Notes: generated by a model not told the origin, from the letters alone. A stretch of DNA of 64,000 nt from Neolewinella aquimaris (GCF_014197245.1 NZ_JACIFF010000001.1:62001-126000), one strand, 5' to 3'; shown: positions 17,279 through 25,999, numbered from the stretch's first letter. A program made the numbers and translations.

Positions 17279-18076
17279 ATGTACGTTCCCGATCTTTTTG
17301 CCGGCAAAACCGCGCTCGTTACCGGCGGCCGTTCCGGCATTGGGTACGGCATTGCCGAGGCACTGCTAAAGCTCGGGGCCCGGGTGTGCATTTGCGCGAG
17401 GAAGCCAGAACCCCTTGCTGCAGCCGCGGCTGCGCTTGCTAAACACGGCACCTGCGTGGCCCGCCCCTGTGATATACGCAACAGCGAAGAAGTGGAGGCC
17501 CTGGCCGACCTGATTCAGACTGAATTCGGGCGACTGGATATCCTGGTCAATAATGCCGGCGGACAATTTCCTGGCCTGGCGCGACAGCTTACCGATAAGG
17601 GGTGGAACGCGGTCATTAACACCAATCTGAACGGGACCTTTTACGTCAGTCGCATTATGGCGGAACGTTTCTTTATTCCGCAGCAGGAAGGAAACATCGT
17701 CAACATCATCGTCAATATGTTGCGTGGTTTTCCCGGCATGGCGCATACGGGGGCGGCGCGCGCGGGAGTAGAGAATCTTACGAAAAGCTTGGCTCAGGAG
17801 TGGGCCCGCTACCACGTTCGGGTCAATTCAGTGGCACCGGGCACCATCATTTCTTCCGGACTGGAAACCTACGCGGAACCCGTGAAGGCCCTGCTCGACC
17901 GGATGAAACAGGACAACCTGATGCAGCGCCACGGAACCGTGGAAGAGGTAGCCAACGCCGTGCTTTTTTTGGCCAGTCCGCTCGCCAGCTACACCAGCGG
18001 CACTACCCTCTACGTCGACGGCATGGACCACCTGCACGGCAACCGGATGCGGATGGTCGATATGTTCCGAAAATAA
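17279..18076 (+). CDS. SDR enzyme of the enoyl-/dienoyl-CoA reductase (PECR/DECR) type
   Basis: 265 residues. TGGRSGIGYGIA cofactor loop, a D-I-R cofactor-specificity segment (RPCDIRNSEE), NNAGGQFPG and C-terminal SYTSGTTLYVDGG-like ending (VDGMDHLHG). The segment HTGAARAGVENLTKSLA replaces the Tyr and Lys of the classical YxxxK by Thr and Arg, as is seen in peroxisomal trans-2-enoyl-CoA reductase-like proteins. It is therefore more likely to reduce 2,4-dienoyl- or 2-enoyl-CoA than to be an ordinary alcohol dehydrogenase. It lies 6 bp before the crotonase gene, which supports a fatty-acid role. Confidence 0.75.
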   Translation: MYVPDLFAGKTALVTGGRSGIGYGIAEALLKLGARVCICARKPEPLAAAAAALAKHGTCVARPCDIRNSEEVEALADLIQTEFGRLDILVNNAGGQFPGLARQLTDKGWNAVINTNLNGTFYVSRIMAERFFIPQQEGNIVNIIVNMLRGFPGMAHTGAARAGVENLTKSLAQEWARYHVRVNSVAPGTIISSGLETYAEPVKALLDRMKQDNLMQRHGTVEEVANAVLFLASPLASYTSGTTLYVDGMDHLHGNRMRMVDMFRK

Positions 18077-18082
18077 GCCTCT

Positions 18083-18823
18083 ATGAAGTATGCCGTATCC
18101 GAAAAGATTGCAACCCTCACCTTCGACCGCCCGGAAAGGGCTAACGCGCTCGATATTGCCGGCTGGGAGGCCATGCGTGCAGCTTTCGAGCGGGCGGATG
18201 CGGACGAGGCGGTTAACGTAGTGGTGCTCACGGGTGAGGGCAAACACTTCTGCGCGGGAATCGACCTGAGCGTACTTGCCGGATTGCAGGAAACGCTTAC
18301 TGGCAAACAGAAGGAAATCGAGGAACAACTGCGCGACTTCATCGCCAACCTCCAGGATTGCATCACGGCCATTGAGCGCTGCCGTAAACCCGTAATTGCG
18401 GCTGTCTACGGCGGCTGCATCGGGGGTGGGGTAGACATCATCACGGCCTGTGACCTGCGCTACTGCACCACCGACGCTTACTTCTCGGTAAAGGAAGTCG
18501 ACCTGGGCATCGTCGCCGACCTGGGTACCCTGCAACGTCTGCCCCGCATCGTCTCCCCCGGCATTGCCGCCGAACTGGCCTTCACCGCCCGTCGCGTCGA
18601 CGGCAAGGAAGCCCAGCGCATCGGACTGGTCAACGAAGCCCTCGCCAACGCAAAGCAACTCCAGTTCCGCGTAGGGCAAACCGCCGACGCCATCGCCGCC
18701 AAACCACCCCGCATCACCGCCGGCATCAAGGCCACCCTCCTCCACCAACGCAACCACACCCTCCCGGAAGGATTGGATTACGTCGCCTCCTACAGCGCAG
18801 CCCTAATGGCCGGACGCCGCTAA
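18083..18823 (+). CDS. Crotonase-family enzyme, delta3,5-delta2,4-dienoyl-CoA isomerase type
   Basis: 246 residues. Crotonase oxyanion loops are present: HFCAGIDLSVLAG near 55 and YGGCIGGGVDIITACDLRYC near 110. The segment VKEVDLGIVADLGTLQRLP, with acidic residues at both ends, is the hallmark of ECH1-type dienoyl-CoA isomerases and differs from plain enoyl-CoA hydratases, which carry Glu in a GxxPExG context. It would shift double bonds during breakdown of polyunsaturated fatty acids, acting with the preceding reductase. Starts 6 bp after the SDR stop; likely one operon. Confidence 0.82.
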   Translation: MKYAVSEKIATLTFDRPERANALDIAGWEAMRAAFERADADEAVNVVVLTGEGKHFCAGIDLSVLAGLQETLTGKQKEIEEQLRDFIANLQDCITAIERCRKPVIAAVYGGCIGGGVDIITACDLRYCTTDAYFSVKEVDLGIVADLGTLQRLPRIVSPGIAAELAFTARRVDGKEAQRIGLVNEALANAKQLQFRVGQTADAIAAKPPRITAGIKATLLHQRNHTLPEGLDYVASYSAALMAGRR

Positions 18824-18895
18824 CCCTTCAACCCTTCAATCCCTTAACCCCTACAACCCCTCAACTAAAACAAATCCACCCGAATCACCCCTAAA
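18824..18895. repeat. C-rich intergenic tract built on ACCCTTCA-like words
   Basis: Repeats such as AACCCTTCAACCCTTCAAT run through the gap. A similar but longer tract is at 27930-28057. No coding or hairpin signal was seen in it. Confidence 0.5.
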
Positions 18896-18911
18896 ACCTA
18901 CAAATATTTAA

Positions 18912-18931
18912 GAAAACTTGTTGAAAACTTG
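18912..18931 (+). promoter_or_regulatory. Direct repeat GAAAACTTG upstream of the S24 regulator
   Basis: Two copies, 18912-18920 and 18923-18931, about 55 bp before ATG 18985 and just upstream of TTTTAATTTG. Candidate self-regulation sites. Confidence 0.3.
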
Positions 18932-18984
18932 CGCGTCTGTTTGAAAATGTTTTAATTTGAGGCAGAATTAACTGATACTAACAA

Positions 18985-19716
18985 ATGATTACCACCGACC
19001 GCCGCGAACTGAACGATCGCTTTATCGAGGTTTTCCAAATCCTGGAAGATCGCGGAGAGATCATCAAGAACGACCGCAACGGGCGTGGGCTTGGTGACTT
19101 CGCTAAGCGCATTCTCAACAATCGCTCCTATGGCCACATCATCCGGGCCTACCTCAATCCCAAGGATAAGCGCTGCATCAACTACGAGCAGGCCCGTCGG
19201 GTATGCAGCGAGTACGGGGTGAACACGACCTACCTCCTCGAGGGTACCGGTACTCCCTTCGGAATGGACCTGCCCACGGCCAACGACGTCGACGGTAAGG
19301 AAACCAAGCAAAATATCCTCTTCACCTCCACGGAGGCATTCGCCGGTGCCAGCGTAGACAACGACAGCTTCATCCGCGAAGAAGCACAGTTCTTCAGTCT
19401 GCCCGACCTGTTCGGCGACGGCTTCGTTGCCTTCCCGATCAACGGCAACTCGATGGAGCCGGTCATCAACGACGGAGATGTGATCATCTGCCGTCAGATC
19501 GCCGGGGTCCATGAGATCAAGGAAAACAAGATCTACGCCGTGCGCGCCAAGGGCAGCCTGTGGGTCAAGTACGTACAGCCCATCAAAGACGGAAAGGGAC
19601 GCATCCACTCCCTGAAGCTGATCTCGGCCAACTACCTGGAGCACGATCCCTGGACCGAAGAAGTAGACAAGAATACCCGCCTCTATGAGGTGCAGCGCCG
19701 CATCAGCGAGCTGTAA
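18985..19716 (+). CDS. LexA/CI-like regulator with S24 peptidase domain
   Basis: 243 residues. The N-terminal part (to about 95) is a helical XRE-like DNA-binding region ending in YGVNTTYLLEGTGTPFG. The C-terminal S24 domain has Ser156 in INGNSMEPVINDGD and Lys195 in LWVKYVQP, the serine-lysine pair of self-cleaving LexA-type repressors. An Ala120-Gly121 bond lies 36 residues before the serine, close to LexA spacing, so RecA-stimulated autocleavage is plausible. It is monocistronic with a terminator behind it. It could control an SOS-like or stress response; no umuDC-type partner is adjacent. Confidence 0.82.
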   Translation: MITTDRRELNDRFIEVFQILEDRGEIIKNDRNGRGLGDFAKRILNNRSYGHIIRAYLNPKDKRCINYEQARRVCSEYGVNTTYLLEGTGTPFGMDLPTANDVDGKETKQNILFTSTEAFAGASVDNDSFIREEAQFFSLPDLFGDGFVAFPINGNSMEPVINDGDVIICRQIAGVHEIKENKIYAVRAKGSLWVKYVQPIKDGKGRIHSLKLISANYLEHDPWTEEVDKNTRLYEVQRRISEL

Positions 19717-19741
19717 CATTACAGGTAAACTATCGTAAGCG

Positions 19742-19784
19742 AGCGGTGGTCCGGCCTAACGGCGCCGGGCCACCGCTTTGCTTT
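19742..19784 (+). terminator. Terminator of the S24 regulator gene
   Basis: 14-bp arms 19742-19755 and 19764-19777 pair with one wobble, followed by TTGCTTTT. Confidence 0.75.
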
Positions 19785-19818
19785 TAAGTAAGAGCTATCC
19801 TGCTGTTTTTTGTTTTGT

Positions 19819-19853
19819 AACCCAGCCCGGCAAACTGCTGGGCTGGGTTTTCC
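19819..19853. terminator. Second hairpin between convergent genes
   Basis: 10-bp perfect arms AACCCAGCCC (19819-19828) and GGGCTGGGTT (19840-19849), followed on the plus strand by TTTT. May act as a backup or as the terminator facing the GH3 gene. Confidence 0.55.
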
Positions 19854-19857
19854 GCGC

Positions 19858-22245
19858 TTACTTAGCCTGACCGGTGATGGTCAATACGGTAGACTGCAAA
19901 TCCTCGTCCCGGCTGCTGCTGCCTACCATGATGCGAAAGGTGCCGGGCTCGACCACGTAGCGCATTTCTTCGTTCAGGTAATTCAGTTGTTCGAAGCCGA
20001 TTTCGAAGGTTACTACCTTGGTCTGCCCGGGGTCGAGGAAGACCTTCTCAAATCCTCGCAACTCCTTCACCGGACGGGTTACCGTGCTGAAGTCGTCCCG
20101 GATGTACAACTGTGCTACTTCGTATCCGCTCCGCGTACCGGTGTTGGTTACTTCGACGGACACCGTAGTATTTCCGGTAGTCGACATTTGCTCCACGCCA
20201 AGGCGGGGTTCGCTAAACTCAAACGTCGTGTAGCTCAGGCCGTAACCGAAGGAATACAGCGCATTGACGTTATCGAAAAGGTACCCCCGTCGTGCCGTTG
20301 GCTTGTAGTTGTAGAACGCCGGAATGTGGCCCGCGGACCGGGGCAGGCTAATGGGAAGTTTACCGCTGGGATTCGCTTCGCCGTAAAGAACGTCGGCCAC
20401 GCTGTGACCCGTTTCCTGTCCGAGGTAGAAACACTGAAACACGGCCTCCGACTTATCCAGAAGATTGCGGATGTCGAGCGGCCTGCCCCCGAATACGAGT
20501 CCGACCATCGGCTTGTCAAGTTCTGCCAGCGCGTCAATGAGGTCATTCTGTGCGCCCAGTAATTCCAAAGAGGGACGGTCACCGAGGTGTCCTTCGGCCC
20601 AGGCTTCCCGGCTGGTGAGTTCGTTACCTCCCAGGGCCAGAATGATGACGTCGGCGTCGGCCAGGTCGGCCACCGCCTTAGTGATGCGCTTACGATCCTG
20701 TTCGGCTGCCACGGCCGACACCGTGTCGCGGTACCAGCTCCCGGGCTCCGTTACCCGGGCACCTTCGGTGTAGATCAGACGACCGCCAGTAGCTGCAACG
20801 TGTGCTTCTAAGCCTTTACGCACCGTAATGAAATGCTGGGGCTGATCGCTGTAGCCGCCCAGAAGCACCTTGTCGGCATTCGGCCCCACCAGACCGATGG
20901 TCAATTCACCGTCGAGTGGCAGAAGGCCGTCGTTCTTCAGCAGGATCATACTTTCGGTACCCGCTTCCCGTACCAGGGCATCGTCTTCCGGGGTATTGGA
21001 TAGCACCTTTTCCGGATCGGTGTAGGGGTTTTCGAACAGGCCGCGCTCGAATTTTTGCCGAAGTATCCTTCCCACGGCGGTATCGAGGATGGATTCGCTG
21101 AGCTCACCGGAATTGACGGCCTCCACAAGGGTGGGGTAGGCTTCCCGATCGGGAAGTTCTATATCAATGCCACTACGGATCGCCCGAACGGCCGCCTCCT
21201 TCAGGCTTGACGCGACCGCGTGACGACTGTTCAACTCCCGGATGGCAAAGTAATCGGACACCACCGCTCCCCGGTACCCCCACTCGCCGCGTAGCACATC
21301 GTTCAGCATCCACCCGTTGGCGTGGCTGGGTACGCCGTTGACCTCGTTGTAGCTGGCCATGATGTTGCGTACGTTGCTGTTCTCTACAATATACCGGAAG
21401 GGGAACAGAAACACTTCCCGCAGGGTACGTTCGCTGATGTGGGCCGGACCGATGTTGTTCCCCCCCTCCGGTTCGCCGTGACCGGCCATGTGCTTTAGGG
21501 TGGCGAAGACTTCCCCCTCGTCCCACTGGTCGTTGTCGCCCTGAAAGCCCAGCACCGCCTGTAGACCGATTTGGGCGGCAAGGTAGGGGTCTTCACCAAG
21601 GGTCTCTTCCACGCGTCCCCACCGGGGATCCCGGGCGACGTCCACTACGGGGGTAAGTACGACATGGGCCCCCCGACTGGCCGCCTGCCGTCCGGCAACG
21701 GAATAGAGCCTGCGGGTCAGCCGGCGGTTGAAAGTAGCGGCTACGGAGATCGGCTGACCCCAGCTGGTGGCGTCCCGGGCCGCCAAACCGTGCAGGCTTT
21801 CCTCGTGCATCAGTGCGGGAATTCCGAGACGGGTATCCTCTACGAGGTATCGCTGGATGGCATTCACGTACGCCACCGCTTCCGCTCCGGTACGCCCGGG
21901 CTCTCCACTCCCGGAACGCTCACTCGGACGGGTCACGTGGCCGATGCCAAAGGGAATTACCTCCCGTGCTTTGACCGGATCGAAGGAGTAGTCCTCGGTC
22001 TCCATCTTGTGTTTGTCGGCCCATACGGCCGTGATCTGCGCCACTTTTTCCTCCACGGTCATGCGTCCAATCAGGTCGGCAATGCGGTCGTCGATGGGTT
22101 GCGTCGCATCGTGGTAAATGGCCGTTTCGGTATTCAACCGCGGGCTGTCGGCAACCGCAGCCGGAGTGTCACTGACGTCGGCTTCGGATCCGCCACAGGT
22201 AAGGAGCAGGACAGACAGGAGACAGAGGGTGAGGTGACGAAGCAT
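19858..22245 (-). CDS. Glycoside hydrolase family 3 lipoprotein (BglX-like beta-glucosidase/xylosidase)
   Basis: 795 residues. Lipoprotein signal with Cys17 (LLLTC). Domain order is that of BglX: a TIM barrel with KHMAGHGEPEGG near 251-262 and the nucleophile Asp331 in AVVSDYFAI, an alpha/beta sandwich domain (GLVGPNADKVLLGGYSD; LALGGNELTSREAW), and a C-terminal fibronectin III-like domain (VEVTNTGTRSGYEVAQLYI). It removes beta-linked sugars from oligosaccharide ends, probably at the cell surface or periplasm. No SusC/D pair is adjacent. Isolated gene with about 60 bp to the next upstream gene. Confidence 0.9.
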   Translation of the reverse strand: MLRHLTLCLLSVLLLTCGGSEADVSDTPAAVADSPRLNTETAIYHDATQPIDDRIADLIGRMTVEEKVAQITAVWADKHKMETEDYSFDPVKAREVIPFGIGHVTRPSERSGSGEPGRTGAEAVAYVNAIQRYLVEDTRLGIPALMHEESLHGLAARDATSWGQPISVAATFNRRLTRRLYSVAGRQAASRGAHVVLTPVVDVARDPRWGRVEETLGEDPYLAAQIGLQAVLGFQGDNDQWDEGEVFATLKHMAGHGEPEGGNNIGPAHISERTLREVFLFPFRYIVENSNVRNIMASYNEVNGVPSHANGWMLNDVLRGEWGYRGAVVSDYFAIRELNSRHAVASSLKEAAVRAIRSGIDIELPDREAYPTLVEAVNSGELSESILDTAVGRILRQKFERGLFENPYTDPEKVLSNTPEDDALVREAGTESMILLKNDGLLPLDGELTIGLVGPNADKVLLGGYSDQPQHFITVRKGLEAHVAATGGRLIYTEGARVTEPGSWYRDTVSAVAAEQDRKRITKAVADLADADVIILALGGNELTSREAWAEGHLGDRPSLELLGAQNDLIDALAELDKPMVGLVFGGRPLDIRNLLDKSEAVFQCFYLGQETGHSVADVLYGEANPSGKLPISLPRSAGHIPAFYNYKPTARRGYLFDNVNALYSFGYGLSYTTFEFSEPRLGVEQMSTTGNTTVSVEVTNTGTRSGYEVAQLYIRDDFSTVTRPVKELRGFEKVFLDPGQTKVVTFEIGFEQLNYLNEEMRYVVEPGTFRIMVGSSSRDEDLQSTVLTITGQAK

Positions 22246-22318
22246 GGCTTGACGCGTTGGCAGGAGATAGGTAGGACAATGTAAGTATTTTCGGGCGGCG
22301 GAAGGACGTCCGCTTTGA

Positions 22319-22807
22319 TCACAGCGAGTCCAGCAACTGGAACAGTTCCCCGCCGTCGATCAGCGCACCCTCCTCCATACGCAGGAAAATATCCTGGTCG
22401 CGCCCGATCGGCAGGTAAGCCCGCTCGGCGGAATACACTTTCGGCGTAGCACCGTCGGCCTTCAACTGAGCGAAAATTTCACTCGGCGTGATTGAAATGT
22501 CCGTGAGATCAACCTTAGTGGGACCGGAGAGCAGTAAGCCCCGCATTTCGATCTTATCCGGTCCGGTGCGGTAAGTGCGCAGATCGTGCGGCTTGCGGTG
22601 CACCAAAAATTCCACCCGCTCGATCACGCCGGCGAAAACGATCTGACTGAACTGAAGGATGAGGGCGTCGGCACGTTGCGGTTCCTCGCGCTTAATCCTG
22701 ACCCAGCTGTCGGCGTCGATTCCGTTGACGCTGAGAAATTTTACGAACTGCGGGGTAACCTCTTCAAGTTCGTCACGGCGCAGGCGGCGGAATTTCGTTT
22801 CCTTCAT
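22319..22807 (-). CDS. Conserved hypothetical protein, resembles DUF6495
   Basis: 162 residues from ATG 22807 (MKETKFRRL). The pattern KFRRLRRDELEEVTPQFVKFLSVNGIDAD at the start, a middle VFAGVIERVEFLVHR and a tail LRMEEGALIDGGELFQLLDSL resemble, from memory, the Bacteroidota family DUF6495. It is soluble and acidic without a signal peptide. No function is known. Divergent from terC, with 80 bp between start codons. Confidence 0.6.
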   Translation of the reverse strand: MKETKFRRLRRDELEEVTPQFVKFLSVNGIDADSWVRIKREEPQRADALILQFSQIVFAGVIERVEFLVHRKPHDLRTYRTGPDKIEMRGLLLSGPTKVDLTDISITPSEIFAQLKADGATPKVYSAERAYLPIGRDQDIFLRMEEGALIDGGELFQLLDSL

Positions 22808-22835
22808 AGTGAGCCCAAACAAATGACCGGTGGCG

Positions 22836-22843
22836 TAGTTTTG
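22836..22843 (+). promoter_or_regulatory. Promoter core TAGTTTTG for terC
   Basis: Exact TAnnTTTG match, 44 nt before ATG 22888. Confidence 0.55.
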
Positions 22844-22887
22844 CGTTAAGCGGGGAAAATCCCCGCCCTCTTCTGACCACCTCTTCT

Positions 22888-23745
22888 ATGTTCACCATCC
22901 CCGATTTTGGCAGCGGAGCCGTCTGGCTTTCTCTCCTCACCCTCACCTTTCTCGAGATCGTGCTGGGTATCGATAACATCATCTTCATTTCGATCGCTTC
23001 CGGTAAGCTGAAGAATGAAGCCGATCGAAAAAGGGCCACCAACATCGGACTCATTCTCGCGATGGCCCTGCGCGTCGCACTGCTCTTTGCCGTATCGTGG
23101 CTGGTGTCGCTGGAAGAGTCGTTCGTCAGTTTCGACTGGGGCTGGGCCAGCGCGGGCTTCAGCGGACAGAGCCTCATTCTCATTGCGGGCGGAATCTTCC
23201 TGCTTTACAAGTCGACTTCCGAAATTCACCACAAGCTCGAGGGGGATGAACACGTCGACGGAGATCCCGGGACGCCAAGCGTCGGAGCCTCGCTACAATC
23301 CGTGATCGTCCAGATTACCATCATCAACATCGTCTTCAGCTTCGACTCCATCCTGACGGCGGTCGGCATGACCAACGGCCTCGTGGGCGCGCTCATCATC
23401 ATGATCATTGCCGTGATCGTCTCCGTCCTGATTATGATGCTGTTCGCCGTACCGGTGGGCAACTTCGTCAACCGCAATCCTACGGTCCAGATGCTGGGTC
23501 TAGCCTTCCTGATCCTGATTGGATTCATGCTCATCATCGAAGGAGCCCATTTGGGCCACCTCAATGTGTTCGACAATGAGATCGGTACGGTACCCAAAGG
23601 CTACCTCTACTTTGCCATCGCCTTCTCCCTACTCGTCGAGTTTCTCAACATGAAGATCCGCCCCAAGGGCATGGGGACGCAAGTCAAGCTCAACACCTAC
23701 GCCCAGGAAGCGGCGGATAAGACGGATTACATTCGTATGGAATAG
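22888..23745 (+). CDS. TerC-family integral membrane protein
   Basis: 285 residues with about seven or eight hydrophobic helices. Family signatures: LEIVLGIDNIIFISI near the N-terminus and IVFSFDSILTAVGM in the middle, each placing an acidic residue inside a membrane helix, as in metal-ion exporters of the TerC/Alx group. TerC proteins are linked to manganese efflux and to protection of secreted metalloproteins; the sequence alone does not show the ion. It has a consensus promoter. The stop is 11 bp from the convergent PD40 gene. Confidence 0.88.
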   Translation: MFTIPDFGSGAVWLSLLTLTFLEIVLGIDNIIFISIASGKLKNEADRKRATNIGLILAMALRVALLFAVSWLVSLEESFVSFDWGWASAGFSGQSLILIAGGIFLLYKSTSEIHHKLEGDEHVDGDPGTPSVGASLQSVIVQITIINIVFSFDSILTAVGMTNGLVGALIIMIIAVIVSVLIMMLFAVPVGNFVNRNPTVQMLGLAFLILIGFMLIIEGAHLGHLNVFDNEIGTVPKGYLYFAIAFSLLVEFLNMKIRPKGMGTQVKLNTYAQEAADKTDYIRME

Positions 23746-23756
23746 GCGGTAGCGAG

Positions 23757-25046
23757 CTACTCATCGCCGGGAAAGGGCACGTATGCCGCTTCCAGGTAAT
23801 AGATGTCCGATTGGCCGGAATCGCCGCGTTCGCTACAGAAGTAGAAATACTTTCCATCCGGAGAAAAGGCGGCGCCGGTTTCGTTTCCTAAATCATTGAT
23901 CTCCGGACCCAGATTTACCGGAGTTCTCCAACCTGCCGAGGTTCTGCGCGCGCAGTACAGATCTTCGCTACCGTAGCCATCAGGCTTGCCGTAGGCACTG
24001 AAGCAAACGAGCTGCCCGTCGGGCGAAAATACCGGGTCGCTTTGCGATCCCGGTCCGCTGAGTCCTGCCACCCGTTCCGGAGTTGTCCACGATCCGTCCG
24101 CCCGTTCTGTGGTGCGGACGATGTCGGCATCCGTAGTGTCGGCCAGCGCCGTCCAGTAGTAAAGTGTTCCATCGGGCGCAACCGTTGGCCCAGCCTCGTA
24201 GCGGTAGGGCCACTGATCACCCGTCTGCATGACGCGATTGATCGTGGCGGGTAGCGGCTCGGGCGTCGTCCAGCCTTCTTCAGCCCGGGATGTCCGCCAT
24301 ATATTCATGTCGTAGGGTGTTTGGGCGGGACGATTCGGTAGCGGTCGGAAAGACGCAAAGTAGAGTTGATTTCCATCCGGGCTCAGGGCGGGACTTTCGT
24401 CAGTGGACGTAGAAAACGGGGCAACGGTAGGGGTGGACCAAGTGCCGTCCCTGAATACACTCACATAAATCTGCTGGACGGTACTGTCGATACCCCGTCG
24501 GGCAAAGAAAAGCTCATCTCCGGTAGGACTAAAGGCAGGACCCCATTCATTGCTTTCCGCGCGGGAGATTACCTCAGGGGCAAAGCGTGTCGGTTTATCC
24601 ACGACCAGCGTGTCCCGGTAATATCTACTCGACGAGAGTTCGGTACCTACGGGATCATAGCGGCGTTCTATCCCGTGCCGTTCTCCCCTTACGTAGATCG
24701 TTTCCCTAGCCAAAGCGCCGTTAGGGTGGTACGCCCGTTCGATGCCTACGGGCCGGTCCTGGTCGTAGACCGTCTCGGAGCGCAACTGCCCACTGGAATA
24801 GAAATATTCCCACATGCCCACTCCCTTTCCCCTGTGCCACCAGGAACGGAAGCGGAGCGTTCCGTCCGGATACCATTCTAACCATTCCCCCTCCGCCAGC
24901 TCGTTCGCTTCCTGACGGTGCATTTTGGGCCTTCCGTCGGGATAGGTTTCAGTAATAGTTCTTAGCTGTGCTTGTAGGTCGAAAACAAGGCACAGGCCAA
25001 GTGCGATTAGAATCGGGCGCGAAGCGCGGGAGCAACGGATTTCCAT
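23757..25046 (-). CDS. Secreted YwqK-repeat plus PD40 (TolB-like) propeller protein
   Basis: 429 residues from ATG 25046; a TTG 9 bp upstream is an alternative start. Signal peptide (LIALGLCLVFDLQAQ), then about four YwqK/MORN-like toxin-immunity-type repeats (YPDGTLRFRSWWHRGK, SGQLRSETVYDQDRP, HPNGALARETIYVRGER) to about residue 155. The remainder is a PD40/WD40-like beta-propeller with SPTGDELFFARRG, SPDGNQLYFASFR, SPDGQLVCFSAYG and SPDGKYFYFCSER. Probably a periplasmic or surface binding protein. The combination of the two repeat types is uncommon. It follows the LytTR gene by 75 bp on the same strand. Confidence 0.75.
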   Translation of the reverse strand: MEIRCSRASRPILIALGLCLVFDLQAQLRTITETYPDGRPKMHRQEANELAEGEWLEWYPDGTLRFRSWWHRGKGVGMWEYFYSSGQLRSETVYDQDRPVGIERAYHPNGALARETIYVRGERHGIERRYDPVGTELSSSRYYRDTLVVDKPTRFAPEVISRAESNEWGPAFSPTGDELFFARRGIDSTVQQIYVSVFRDGTWSTPTVAPFSTSTDESPALSPDGNQLYFASFRPLPNRPAQTPYDMNIWRTSRAEEGWTTPEPLPATINRVMQTGDQWPYRYEAGPTVAPDGTLYYWTALADTTDADIVRTTERADGSWTTPERVAGLSGPGSQSDPVFSPDGQLVCFSAYGKPDGYGSEDLYCARRTSAGWRTPVNLGPEINDLGNETGAAFSPDGKYFYFCSERGDSGQSDIYYLEAAYVPFPGDE

Positions 25047-25121
25047 AAAAGCCAAGTAAACGGGAAATCACCCGCCGGCCAAACGATTAATGACGAAGTT
25101 GTCAATAGGTGGACGAACGCG

Positions 25122-25934
25122 TCAGTCACGGAGCGCCGACAATGTTGGAAGGTACTTTGCCCCGACCGGTAGGATTGTTCCGTCTTCCAACTCGACCTGA
25201 TGTTTGCGGCCAACTTTAGCTATGCGAACCACCTGATTGAGGTTGATTAGGTAGGAGCGGTGAATGCGCAAGAAGGGAAGATCGGGGAACCGCTGTTCCG
25301 CCGCACCGATACCCATCGACAGCAGGTAGCTTTGATCGTTCGCCCGGAGCCGGCAGTAGTTCCCGCACGCCTTCAAGTACTGAATATCGCCCCGGACAAG
25401 CGGCACTTCGGTTTTGCCCTTACGCACGAGGATCCACGGTGTTTCGGGACGCTTTGCTTCTTGTTGAGTTCGTAGCTCCTGCGTTTCCCGCCCACTAAAC
25501 TTAAGGGCTGCCAGGAACGAGCACTGCAGGGCGTAAAAACCACCGGCGATCAGGTAATTGAACACATAGAGCCGCCCCCCGAAGAAGTGCACCCATTTAA
25601 ACCGATCAAGCAGCACCGTTTGCAAGCAGTCGGACAGCAGCACGAAAAGGACCAGGCCAATCAGTGGTTGTACCCAGAAGTAGATGCCCGATGTCGGGTC
25701 GTCCGCCCGGGGTAGTAACCGGAAGAGCAAAAGGGAAAGGCAAAGGAAAACGGCAAACTTCAGGCCCGCTGAAGCCACGAATTCCTCCAGGTTCAACAGC
25801 GGAGGATGCCCTCCGGAAAAACCACCGTAGGCCTGCCAGGTGGTCAGATAATACACAAAACAACAGCTGAGGTACAGAACGAAGAGGCCTTTCCATTCCC
25901 GCGGAGTAGTCGGTCGAATCAGTAGGGTGGTCAT
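25122..25934 (-). CDS. Membrane-bound LytTR transcription regulator
   Basis: 270 residues from ATG 25934 (MTTLLIRPTTPREW). Four hydrophobic segments (about 17-37, 50-66, 72-95, 108-130) are followed by a C-terminal LytTR DNA-binding domain marked by VPLVRGDIQYLKACGNYCRL, FLRIHRSYLINLNQV and LEDGTILPVGAKYL. It has no phosphoreceiver domain, so it senses by way of its membrane part or a partner, not by a classical histidine kinase. A long upstream extension of the frame (to 26195) runs through the DEAD-box terminator and is rejected as coding. Confidence 0.82.
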   Translation of the reverse strand: MTTLLIRPTTPREWKGLFVLYLSCCFVYYLTTWQAYGGFSGGHPPLLNLEEFVASAGLKFAVFLCLSLLLFRLLPRADDPTSGIYFWVQPLIGLVLFVLLSDCLQTVLLDRFKWVHFFGGRLYVFNYLIAGGFYALQCSFLAALKFSGRETQELRTQQEAKRPETPWILVRKGKTEVPLVRGDIQYLKACGNYCRLRANDQSYLLSMGIGAAEQRFPDLPFLRIHRSYLINLNQVVRIAKVGRKHQVELEDGTILPVGAKYLPTLSALRD

Positions 25935-25954
25935 GGCCTTAAGATAAAACGCAA

Positions 25955-25999
25955 AATGCCCCGTCGCTGGTCCTGCGGGGCAGGGAGCGACGGGGCATT
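25955..25999 (-). terminator. Terminator of the DEAD-box helicase gene
   Basis: Perfect 14-bp arms AATGCCCCGTCGCT (25955-25968) and its complement at 25986-25999. On the minus strand it is followed by a T-rich tract. It also lies just upstream of the LytTR start. Confidence 0.75.
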
